From an uncultured Longilinea sp. (lineage in GTDB: Bacteria > Chloroflexota > Anaerolineae > Anaerolineales > Anaerolineaceae): a stretch of 6,815 bases of DNA. Positions within the stretch are counted from its first letter, which is position 1, and every line of letters begins with the position of its first letter. Positions 1-5,802 of the stretch are shown here, piece by piece. The stretch covers positions 1-6,815 of the forward strand of contig CALMIB010000406.1 in NCBI GenBank assembly GCA_937863945.1, given 5' to 3'. The position numbers and the translations under genes are program-made. The notes beneath the pieces were generated by a model. The model was not told the DNA's origin. It searched no databases and worked only from the letters and a program-made list of their open reading frames with translations.

Positions 1-70
1 TGCCATCTTGCTCGTCATGCTGTGGAATTTCATCGCCAACCGCTACTGGACGTACAGTGATGTGGACTAG
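1..70 (+). CDS. C-terminal tail of a GtrA-like membrane protein (5' truncated)
   Basis: Reading from base 2, an open frame of 22 codons ends at the TAG at 68-70. The peptide is a hydrophobic stretch (AILLVMLW) followed by NFIANRYWTYSD. This matches the way GtrA-family proteins end: a last membrane helix followed by an N-F-x-x-x-R-x-W-T-[FY] signature. GtrA proteins are small four-helix membrane proteins linked to moving lipid-linked sugars for surface polysaccharides, and they are sometimes fused to a dolichol-phosphate-mannose-synthase-like glycosyltransferase. Only the tail is visible, so a stand-alone protein cannot be told from a fusion. The next gene starts 23 nt downstream on the same strand, so the two may share a transcript. 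Confidence 0.65.
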   Translation, partial: AILLVMLWNFIANRYWTYSDVD

Positions 71-80
71 ACATCCTTTC

Positions 81-87
81 CAGGTGA
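81..87 (+). promoter_or_regulatory. Ribosome binding site that selects the start at 94
   Basis: The bases caggtga directly abut an ATG at 88, leaving no room for that codon to be the start. They stand six bases before a second in-frame ATG at 94, which is a normal Shine-Dalgarno distance. This is the reason for starting the ATPase at 94 and not at 88. Confidence 0.5.
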
Positions 88-93
88 ATGCGT

Positions 94-1296
94 ATGGAAA
101 ACCCGCCTGATTTTTCCAACCCATCATTGGAGCCAGAGAGGATCACCAGCGTCCGATCCCTTCGTGAGCTGGTTGACCTGGTCACCGGCAGGTTCGCAAC
201 CGGTCAGCAACCGATGGAAGAATCCGGCCTGGTGCTCGAGCCGCAGCCATTTCCATTTCTGGCGCTGGTCGGGCAGCCCGAAATGAAACTGGCCCTGCTG
301 CTGACTCTGATTAATCCTGCCATTGGCGGCACACTGTTGATCGGGCCGCGCGGCACGGGCAAGACCACTGCAGTCCGCAGCCTGCTGGGACTGTTGCCGG
401 ATGTGGAACGGAGCAAATGTTTTTACGGCTGTCTGCCCGAGGACATCGAAACCAAGGGGATGGATGGCCTCTGCCCGGATTGCGCGCAAAAATTCGCACA
501 CGATATTCCATTGACGTTCACCGACCCTGTACGCCTTGTCGAGCTGCCCTTAAACGCCCGCCTTGAGGATACCATTGGCGGCATCGATGAACGCGCACCG
601 GCCAATGACCGGGTGCGATTGAAACGCGGCATCCTGGCTCAGGCTGACCGGAATATTCTTTATGCCGATGAAGTCAATCTCCTTTCCGATGATATTGTGG
701 ATGCCATCTTGGATGCGGCCGCGATGGGCTATTTCACCGTTCGGCGCGGTCCCGTCAACGCCACCTATCATTCTCGTTTTCGCCTGATTGGCTCGATGAA
801 CCCGGAGGAAGGTAAACTTCGTCCGCAAATCATGGATCGTTTCGGGCTGCGCGTCATCGTGCGGAGCCTGGAGGATTCTGGGGAGCGCTGGGAAGCCTAT
901 CAAAGGTCGGCGGACCACCGCATGAATCCCGGCGCGTACAACCAGCAATTCGCGGAAATCACCCGGATCGCACGCCAGGAAATCCAGAATTCGATTCACC
1001 TGCTGCCGAACGTCGTGCTGCCCCGCGAAATTGGCGCACTGGGCATCCGCCTGGTGCAGGCGATGAAGATCGATTCACTGCGAGCTGAAATCACGTTGTT
1101 TGAAGCCGCGCGCGCCTACGCCGCCGCCGATAACCGCATGACGGTTGAGCCGGATGACTTGCGCGCGGTGGCGCCAATGGCGTTGCGCATGCGCAAATCC
1201 CAATTCATGGCGGCTTTCATGAATGAAATTTCAAAGGAAGAATCGCAAATCGAAGAAGTATTGCGCCAGATTCCGACTGCCAGAGACGAGGAGTAA
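94..1296 (+). CDS. BchI/ChlI-type AAA+ ATPase with a four-cysteine insert
   Basis: The 400-residue protein belongs to the magnesium-chelatase I-subunit (BchI/ChlI) branch of AAA+ ATPases, cytoplasmic ring ATPases that drive metal insertion or remodel a partner, usually together with a VWA-domain protein. Visible parts, numbered from the ATG at 94: an N-terminal extension of about 55 residues not typical of BchI; Walker A GPRGTGKT at 84-91; Walker B ILYADE at 188-193; sensor 1 in GSMNPEEG (Asn236); an arginine finger in MDRFG (Arg249); and an alpha-helical lid with PRE at about 309-311. The BchI-like segments VELPLNA, DEVNLL and NPEEGKLRPQ are clear. Between Walker A and B lie Cys109, Cys113, Cys127 and Cys130, the only cysteines in the protein, in a CX3C-X13-CX2C pattern suggesting a zinc or other metal knuckle. 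Related cysteine-rich inserts occur, as far as I recall, in some cobaltochelatase-like or archaeal members. No VWA (BchD) or BchH partner is in the window, so a role in chlorophyll synthesis is not supported. The family is sure; the substrate is unknown. Confidence 0.88.
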   Translation: MENPPDFSNPSLEPERITSVRSLRELVDLVTGRFATGQQPMEESGLVLEPQPFPFLALVGQPEMKLALLLTLINPAIGGTLLIGPRGTGKTTAVRSLLGLLPDVERSKCFYGCLPEDIETKGMDGLCPDCAQKFAHDIPLTFTDPVRLVELPLNARLEDTIGGIDERAPANDRVRLKRGILAQADRNILYADEVNLLSDDIVDAILDAAAMGYFTVRRGPVNATYHSRFRLIGSMNPEEGKLRPQIMDRFGLRVIVRSLEDSGERWEAYQRSADHRMNPGAYNQQFAEITRIARQEIQNSIHLLPNVVLPREIGALGIRLVQAMKIDSLRAEITLFEAARAYAAADNRMTVEPDDLRAVAPMALRMRKSQFMAAFMNEISKEESQIEEVLRQIPTARDEE

Positions 1297-1302
1297 GCCA
1301 CG

Positions 1303-2322
1303 ATGAAGACCCCGGCAAATAGAAGCAGTGCTTTGTCCACTCACCGCCAGCGGCTCGAAGCCGTTCTGGCGGGCAAACGACCAGACCGCACGCCGGTCGC
1401 GTTGTGGCGGCACTTCCCCGTTGATGACCAGGACCCTTTCCGCCTTGCCCGCGCCACCGGTGCTTTTGCCAATCAGTACGATTTTGATCTGATCAAAGTC
1501 ACGCCAGGTTCCTCTTACAGCGTGCACGACTGGGGCACGCGGGATGACTGGCGGGGCGATCCGGAGGGCACGCGTGATATCTCAACTTACCCGGTTCGTC
1601 ATCCAGAGGATTGGGAGAATATCCGGCCATTGGACCCCACGGCAGGCTCGCTTGGCGCGCAACTGGAATGTCTGAAGGTAATGGTGGAACATTACGGACC
1701 TGACAAACCTATCCTACAAACTATTTTTAACCCCCTCTCCCAGGCAAAGCACCTGATCGGCAAAGAATTGCTGCTGGTCCACCTGCGCAAATACCCGGAG
1801 GCACTCCAAAAAGCGCTGGAGGCCATCACCCAGACCACAGTGGACTTTGTGCGCGCCTGCCATGCAGCCGGCGTGGATGGTGTGTTTTACGCCGTCCAGC
1901 ACGCCCAATACGGGCTGCTCTCCGAAGATGAATTTGAGCAATTCTGCCGCCCCTACGACCTCGAAATCCTCGCTGCTGCTAAACCGATGTGGCTGAATAT
2001 GCTTCATCTGCACGGTGAAAATGTGATGTTCGATCAGCTTGCCAGCTATCCGGTGCAAATCATCAACTGGCACGACCGCTCAACCGAACCCAACCTGGCG
2101 GACGGCCTGAAACGGTTCCCCGGGGTGGTCTGCGGCGGGTTGCGGAGAATCGAAAGCATGCTGCTGGGAACGCCGGAAAGCATCCATGCCGAAGCCCTGG
2201 ATGCCATTCAACAGACCAGCGGGCAGCGTTTCATTCTTGGAACCGGTTGCGTGGTGCCGATCACGGTGCCGCATGGCAACCTACTGGCTGCCCGGACTGC
2301 TGTGGAGAAGGCCGGCGAATGA
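1303..2322 (+). CDS. Uroporphyrinogen decarboxylase-superfamily protein, not canonical HemE
   Basis: The 339-residue protein has the URO-D/methyltransferase TIM-barrel pattern: an N-terminal R-x-x-x-V-L-x-G-K-x-P-D-R-T-P-V segment (about 16-32), the central HAAGVDGVFYAVQ strand (187-199), the LHLHGEN segment (234-240), INWHDRS (254-260) and a closing GTGCVVPITVPHGNL (313-327). HemE features are missing: there is no R-Q-A-G-R substrate loop after the first strand (here ALWRHFPVDDQDP), and the place of the catalytic Asp of F-S-D-I-L appears to hold TPG. By contrast His235-x-His237 and Cys316 sit where MtaA/MtbA-type methylcobamide:coenzyme M methyltransferases hold their His-x-Cys...Cys zinc ligands. 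It may therefore be a zinc-dependent methyl-transferring or other URO-D-like enzyme; the substrate is unknown. An ATG at 1303 with GAGGAG at 1288-1293 fixes the start. The gene lies 6 nt after the ATPase and overlaps the next gene by ATGA. Confidence 0.82.
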   Translation: MKTPANRSSALSTHRQRLEAVLAGKRPDRTPVALWRHFPVDDQDPFRLARATGAFANQYDFDLIKVTPGSSYSVHDWGTRDDWRGDPEGTRDISTYPVRHPEDWENIRPLDPTAGSLGAQLECLKVMVEHYGPDKPILQTIFNPLSQAKHLIGKELLLVHLRKYPEALQKALEAITQTTVDFVRACHAAGVDGVFYAVQHAQYGLLSEDEFEQFCRPYDLEILAAAKPMWLNMLHLHGENVMFDQLASYPVQIINWHDRSTEPNLADGLKRFPGVVCGGLRRIESMLLGTPESIHAEALDAIQQTSGQRFILGTGCVVPITVPHGNLLAARTAVEKAGE

Positions 2323-2882
2323 GCTCGCCCCGCGTCATCGCCGGCAAAGCCCGCGGAATCCGGCTGCAGGATGTTCCCGGGGATATCACCCGGCCGATCA
2401 CGGACATGGTGAAAGGAGCGCTGTTCAATATTCTCGGCGTCGAAACAATCCAATCCACCTGGCTGGACCTGTTCGGCGGAACGGGCAGCGTGGGCATTGA
2501 GGCATTAAGCCGCGGAGCGAGTTTCGTCCGCTTTGTCGATCTGAACCGCGCTGCCGTTAATGTGATCAAGGCGAACCTCGAGAAAACCAAACTGGCAGCC
2601 GATGCCGAAGTCGTTCAGAGCGACGCCTTCGCATTTCTTAACCGCCGGCCGGATCGCACCTTTGATTTTATTTTTATCGCCCCGCCGCAATACAAGGACA
2701 TGTGGATTCAGGCGCTCAAGACCCTGGATGCCAATGCAGGCTGGCTGCAAGCGGATTCCTGGGTGATCGTCCAGATCGATCCGGTCGAGTACCAACAAGT
2801 GACGCTGACTCACCTGGTGGAGTTTGAGCAGCGTAAATACGGGAACACGATTCTGGTTTTTTACGAACGCCCGGCCAAGTAA
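2319..2882 (+). CDS. rsmD: RsmD-type 16S rRNA (guanine966-N2)-methyltransferase
   Basis: The 187-residue protein matches RsmD, the SAM-dependent enzyme that methylates N2 of G966 (E. coli numbering) in 16S rRNA during small-subunit assembly. The RsmD opening RVIAGKARGIRL (5-16) is followed by TRPITDMVKGALFNIL (24-39), equivalent to the family's R-P-T-x-x-x-V-R-E-x-x-F-x-x-L. SAM motif I is DLFGGTGSVGIEALSRGA (50-67); an acidic residue closing strand 2 follows in FVDLN (72-76). Motif IV reads APPQY at 121-125 where most RsmD proteins have DPPY or DPPF. A YGNTILVFYER end (174-184) fits the last strand. The ATG at 2319 overlaps the TGA of the previous gene, has GGAGAAGG at 2304-2311 and gives the usual RsmD length; a longer frame back to 2247 would add 24 residues unlike RsmD. 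Translational coupling with the upstream gene is likely. Confidence 0.85.
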   Translation: MSSPRVIAGKARGIRLQDVPGDITRPITDMVKGALFNILGVETIQSTWLDLFGGTGSVGIEALSRGASFVRFVDLNRAAVNVIKANLEKTKLAADAEVVQSDAFAFLNRRPDRTFDFIFIAPPQYKDMWIQALKTLDANAGWLQADSWVIVQIDPVEYQQVTLTHLVEFEQRKYGNTILVFYERPAK

Positions 2883-2885
2883 AAA

Positions 2886-3389
2886 TCACCCGGCAAAAAC
2901 CACTTGCAATTGCCCGTGATCATCATAGAAAGACCGCGCTGAAAACGGCGCGGAATCCGGTTGCATGGACATGACGCGCGGGAGCAGCACCGGCAAATCT
3001 TCAACCGTCCGGAGACTACCCAGATCATCCAACGTATGCCATTCAAGCATTCCTTCCGGCGATTCTAACAACTCGCCGCCGGAGTATTCGGCTCGAAAGA
3101 TAAATATCCCGATACCAACGCCGGGCGAAGCGTCCACAATCAAAGTGCCGCACAGGCGCAGATCATCCACCCGCAAAGCGGTTTCTTCCAGCAATTCGCG
3201 CCGTGCTGCGCCGGCTGCGTCCTCGCCCTGTTCGATGTGTCCGCCAATCCCGTTATATTTGCCGGCCCAGATTCGTTTGGTCTCCGCGCCTTTGAGCAGC
3301 AACACCTGCTCGCCTTTGACAACAAAAATCAATGTCCTGGGAATGATCTGGTACCGCGATGGATCCACAACCTGGTCGCTTTTGGGCAT
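2886..3389 (-). CDS. Nudix hydrolase (MutT-like)
   Basis: The 167-residue protein hydrolyses a nucleoside diphosphate linked to another moiety (the family rule); the exact substrate cannot be read from sequence. The Nudix box runs from Gly50 to Leu72: G-x5-E56-x7-R64-E65-L-L-E68-E69-T-A-L. All metal-binding and catalytic glutamates are present, but the Gly before the last hydrophobic residue is Ala71. Before it stands TKRIWAGKYNGIGGHIE, a common opening in MutT/8-oxo-dGTPase-like members. A C-terminal segment with EWHTLDDL and an aromatic-rich end resembles MutT-family substrate-side regions. Start: the frame extends upstream to 3452, but the ATG at 3389 has GAGGTG four bases ahead and gives a normal N-terminus; an ATG at 3401 overlaps that RBS. 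It lies downstream of the phosphofructokinase, separated by a terminator, and converges on rsmD with a 3-nt gap. Confidence 0.85.
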   Translation of the reverse strand: MPKSDQVVDPSRYQIIPRTLIFVVKGEQVLLLKGAETKRIWAGKYNGIGGHIEQGEDAAGAARRELLEETALRVDDLRLCGTLIVDASPGVGIGIFIFRAEYSGGELLESPEGMLEWHTLDDLGSLRTVEDLPVLLPRVMSMQPDSAPFSARSFYDDHGQLQVVFAG

Positions 3390-3393
3390 CCTG

Positions 3394-3399
3394 CACCTC
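3394..3399 (-). promoter_or_regulatory. Ribosome binding site of the Nudix gene, abutting a terminator U-tract
   Basis: On the - strand GAGGTG is followed by CAGG and the ATG at 3389. It decides between the starts at 3401 and 3389 in favour of the latter. Its upstream edge touches the U-rich tail of the phosphofructokinase terminator, so a transcript that ends there lacks this site. Confidence 0.5.
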
Positions 3400-3433
3400 A
3401 TAAAACAAACTCCTGCCAGGAAAATGGCAGGAG
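3400..3433 (-). terminator. Intrinsic terminator after the phosphofructokinase gene
   Basis: On the - strand, 19 nt past the phosphofructokinase stop, CTCCTGCCA (3425-3433) pairs perfectly with TGGCAGGAG (3410-3418) around the loop TTTTCC, giving a nine-base-pair stem. TTTGTTTTAT (3400-3409) follows at once as the U-tract. On the + strand no T-run follows, so it acts in one direction only. It should end transcripts of the kinase and phosphofructokinase genes before the Nudix gene, unless it is read through. Confidence 0.8.
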
Positions 3434-3452
3434 CTTGACAGAAATTCCACAA

Positions 3453-4619
3453 TCAGCTCAGGAACATTGGTACGCCCATGAAATCGCGTACCTTCGGGCG
3501 GTAGTTCTCGATGTCGTAATAACTCGGCACGTCCACGCGCTTTTTCCCTGCCAGCACCATCTCCACCGGCACGGTGGCATATTTACCGCCGTGTAGCGCG
3601 ACCATTTTACCGACTTCGTTACGGCGAATGAGCTGCACGGCCAGGTTAGCATAGGACATGGCCACCATGCGATCCAACGAATCCGGTGCGCCGGAACGCA
3701 TCAAGTAGCCAAGCTGCTGGTACATGATGTTTTGCCCGGTGATGCGCTTGATTTCAGCCGCGGCCATTTCGCCAACGCCGCCCAATTTGCGGTGACCGTA
3801 GGCATCTTCCTCGCCGGTCTCAACGATCTGTCCGCCTTCCATGATTGCGCCTTCCGAGATGGTCATGATGGCATAGTTGGAGGAGTTATTGCGTTTATCT
3901 TCCGCGAGGAAGTGCGCCAACCGGTTGATATCGAAGGGCACTTCAGAGATGATGGCGCGGTCAACGTAGGAGAGATACGCGCTGATGAGGCTGGTTTCAC
4001 CTGAATTTCGGCCAAACAGTTCCACCACGCCGATGCGCTCGTGTGAGCCCACCGAGGTGCGCATATTGGTGATGAACTCAACACTGCGGGTGACCGCCGT
4101 CGAGAAGCCGATGCAATAGTCCGTTCCGAAAACGTCATTGTCCATGGTTTTTGGAATGGCCACCACCGGGAAGCCTTCTTTGTGCAGGCGCACCCCAAAA
4201 CTGAGGGTATCGTCGCCGCCGATGGGAACCATCACATCAATGCCCAGGTGGCTGAGCACGTTCAGGCAGTATTCGGTGTAGTCAATCGTGCCGTCATCCC
4301 GCGGTTTTCCCCATTTTGAATTCCGCAGGAAATCGGGTATGGCCTTATCGGTGACCTTTTGCGGATTGGTGCGGGATGTGTGCAAAAAAGTGCCGCCAGT
4401 CCGGTCAATGCGCCGGACATCTTCACGGGTCAGGTTGCGCACATAATAATCGTGCGTAGAAGGCTCGTCCAAATTGTACTGGAGCAGCCCCATCCATCCG
4501 CGGCGGATACCGATCACGCGGTAACCGTTTTCCAATGCGCTCATCACCACCGCTTTAATCGCCGGGTTCAAGCCAGGAACATCGCCTCCGCCGGTTAATA
4601 TTCCAATCGTCTTTGTCAT
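3453..4619 (-). CDS. 6-phosphofructokinase, PPi-dependent type predicted
   Basis: The 388-residue cytoplasmic enzyme phosphorylates fructose 6-phosphate at C1, the committed step of glycolysis, reversible if pyrophosphate is the donor. PFK-A family motifs: phosphate-donor loop LTGGGDVPGLNPAI (8-21), RRGWMGL (39-45), GGDDTL (134-139), PKTMDND (156-162, Asp160 as the catalytic base), the substrate segment VELFGRNSGETSL (198-210) and ISEG (254-257). The two residues that usually separate donors are Asp137 (Gly104 in E. coli PfkA) and Lys157 (Gly124 in E. coli). Asp plus Lys is the pattern of PPi-dependent enzymes; ATP enzymes have Gly at the first site. The length, beyond E. coli PfkA's 320, fits PPi-PFK/ATP-PFK group III members. 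AGGAGG at 4625-4630 lies five bases before the ATG. It follows the histidine kinase by 15 nt and ends before an intrinsic terminator. PFK identity is sure; donor choice is inferred from these residues. Confidence 0.92.
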   Translation of the reverse strand: MTKTIGILTGGGDVPGLNPAIKAVVMSALENGYRVIGIRRGWMGLLQYNLDEPSTHDYYVRNLTREDVRRIDRTGGTFLHTSRTNPQKVTDKAIPDFLRNSKWGKPRDDGTIDYTEYCLNVLSHLGIDVMVPIGGDDTLSFGVRLHKEGFPVVAIPKTMDNDVFGTDYCIGFSTAVTRSVEFITNMRTSVGSHERIGVVELFGRNSGETSLISAYLSYVDRAIISEVPFDINRLAHFLAEDKRNNSSNYAIMTISEGAIMEGGQIVETGEEDAYGHRKLGGVGEMAAAEIKRITGQNIMYQQLGYLMRSGAPDSLDRMVAMSYANLAVQLIRRNEVGKMVALHGGKYATVPVEMVLAGKKRVDVPSYYDIENYRPKVRDFMGVPMFLS

Positions 4620-4634
4620 GCAATCCTCCTAGAA

Positions 4635-5708
4635 TTAAGCCTGCACTTCCGATGCAGTCGTATCCAATGGTATCTGGAACATGATACGACTACCTCTTCC
4701 GATCGAAGAGTCCACCTCCAGGTAGCCGCCCAGCATTTCCACTCGCTCCTTGATCAACTTGACGCTCACATCTGTGCCTTCGGGCATTTGTGAAGGGTCA
4801 AAGCCTTTTCCGTTATCCGATACGCCAAGCCTCACCAGCGTGTCGTCAATGTTCAACTGAATGTTCACCTGTACCCTGGAAGGATTATCCAAATTGAACC
4901 GGGCTACATTATTCAATAATTCCTGTACAGATCGGAAAATCATCACTTCGACATAGGGAGCAAGGCGCTTTTCACCCCCTTTGGTGGTCAAGACAACTTC
5001 AAAATTGGGTTGCTGTTCTTTAAAGGCTTCAACGTGGCGCTGAAGCGTGGGAACCAGGCCCAGATCATCTAACATCATGGGCCGCAAATCCGATATGAAA
5101 AGCCTGACCCGCTGGAAGGTGGCCATGGCAGAGCTTTTCAGGTTGGCGAGTTCCTCTTTAGCCCGTTCAGAATCCATTTCGAACAGCCGGGAAGCAATCT
5201 CAGCCTGAACAATAAAATTGGAAAGCGCTTGCGCGGGGCCGTCATGCATTTGACGCGACAGGCGCAGCCGTTCCGATTCCTGGGCGTTGATCAACATTTC
5301 CAACATCGCCATCCGGCGAGAATTGCGGCCGCGCCGCGGCGGTTCGTGGTCTTCCGACAGGAAACGCTGCGTCTGCTCGAGGGACTCGATATACCGCTTG
5401 AGATTCGCCTGATCGGATTGCAGTTTTTCAACTTGCCCGCGCAGTAACAGCAGGCGCTGCTGTGTTTCCATGGCAGCACTGTAGGCATTTTTTACATCCA
5501 ACGATGAAATGACATTGAGTTGCGCCTGGATTTGCTGAATGTGGGCCGACATGGCGGCGTTGCGTTGAGTCAGGCGGCTCACCTCTCCCTGGCTTTGGTC
5601 CAGCGTTGTGTTTAGATCTTTTAATGACCGTTTTGCACGGTCCAGTTCAATTTCGATTTCATGTTGATAGGTTTCCCAGGCTGTATCAGATTCTTGACTC
5701 ATGACCAT
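4635..5708 (-). CDS. DegS/NreB-like cytoplasmic sensor histidine kinase
   Basis: The 357-residue protein is a HisKA_3-type histidine kinase with no membrane segment or signal peptide. Residues about 10-118 are rich in Glu, Gln, Lys and heptad-spaced Leu/Ile, and so are probably a coiled coil, as in DegS. The dimerisation/phosphoacceptor motif is SERLRLSRQMHDGPAQALSN (145-164), with His155. A HATPase_c domain follows: the N box ELLNNVARFN (263-272), the G1 box DNGKG (298-302), a segment with IKERVEMLGG (319-328) and the G2 box IGRGS (336-340). The N box lacks the usual K-H pair after Asn267. The start is chosen at 5708 because GGAGGG at 5713-5718 stands four bases before it; an ATG at 5702 is possible, and a TTG at 5729 is less likely. 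No response regulator is in the window. It is the first gene of a likely two-gene operon with the phosphofructokinase. Confidence 0.87.
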   Translation of the reverse strand: MVMSQESDTAWETYQHEIEIELDRAKRSLKDLNTTLDQSQGEVSRLTQRNAAMSAHIQQIQAQLNVISSLDVKNAYSAAMETQQRLLLLRGQVEKLQSDQANLKRYIESLEQTQRFLSEDHEPPRRGRNSRRMAMLEMLINAQESERLRLSRQMHDGPAQALSNFIVQAEIASRLFEMDSERAKEELANLKSSAMATFQRVRLFISDLRPMMLDDLGLVPTLQRHVEAFKEQQPNFEVVLTTKGGEKRLAPYVEVMIFRSVQELLNNVARFNLDNPSRVQVNIQLNIDDTLVRLGVSDNGKGFDPSQMPEGTDVSVKLIKERVEMLGGYLEVDSSIGRGSRIMFQIPLDTTASEVQA

Positions 5709-5802
5709 GTCACCCTCCCAATTTTCCAAAACTCACCCCGGCTGCGAAACAGCCTAACCGTACAATTTTAGCATAACCTTGCCAGTCCGTTGGCTGCAAT
5801 TT
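5709..5802 (-). promoter_or_regulatory. Intergenic leader with a candidate promoter for the kinase operon
   Basis: This is the only sizeable gap in the window. On the - strand there is a possible -35 TTGCAG (5794-5799), an 18-nt spacer and a -10 TATGCT (5770-5775). Overlapping it is an extended -10, TGC-TAAAAT (5765-5773). Either would give a leader of roughly 50 nt before the kinase start. The leader carries a short hairpin, GGCTG (5750-5754 complement) and CAGCC (5740-5744 complement) around a five-base loop, with no U-tract. A weak five-pair stem at 5781-5794 could end the glycosyltransferase transcript but also lacks a U-run. Confidence 0.35.

Noticed and set aside
550..999. A 149-codon open frame on the - strand
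   Set aside because: It is antisense to the conserved Walker B, sensor 1 and arginine-finger region of the ATPase and shows no motif of its own.
94..1296. Chlorophyll biosynthesis gene bchI/chlI
   Set aside because: No BchD, BchH or other pigment genes are in the window, and the Cys4 insert and N-terminal extension differ from typical BchI.
2247..2318. An upstream 24-residue extension of RsmD
   Set aside because: It would overlap the end of the previous gene deeply, is unlike RsmD, and the ATG at 2319 has a good RBS.
1303..2322. Annotating the URO-D-family gene as hemE
   Set aside because: The R-Q-A-G-R loop and the catalytic Asp of HemE are not found, and a His-x-His...Cys set is present instead.
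2965..3438. A 157-codon open frame on the + strand
   Set aside because: It is antisense to the Nudix gene, is Ser/Pro/Arg-rich as expected of a shadow frame, and runs through the terminator hairpin.
5709..5729. TTG start for the histidine kinase at 5729
   Set aside because: The Shine-Dalgarno sequence GGAGGG lies downstream of it, at the right distance for the ATG at 5708.
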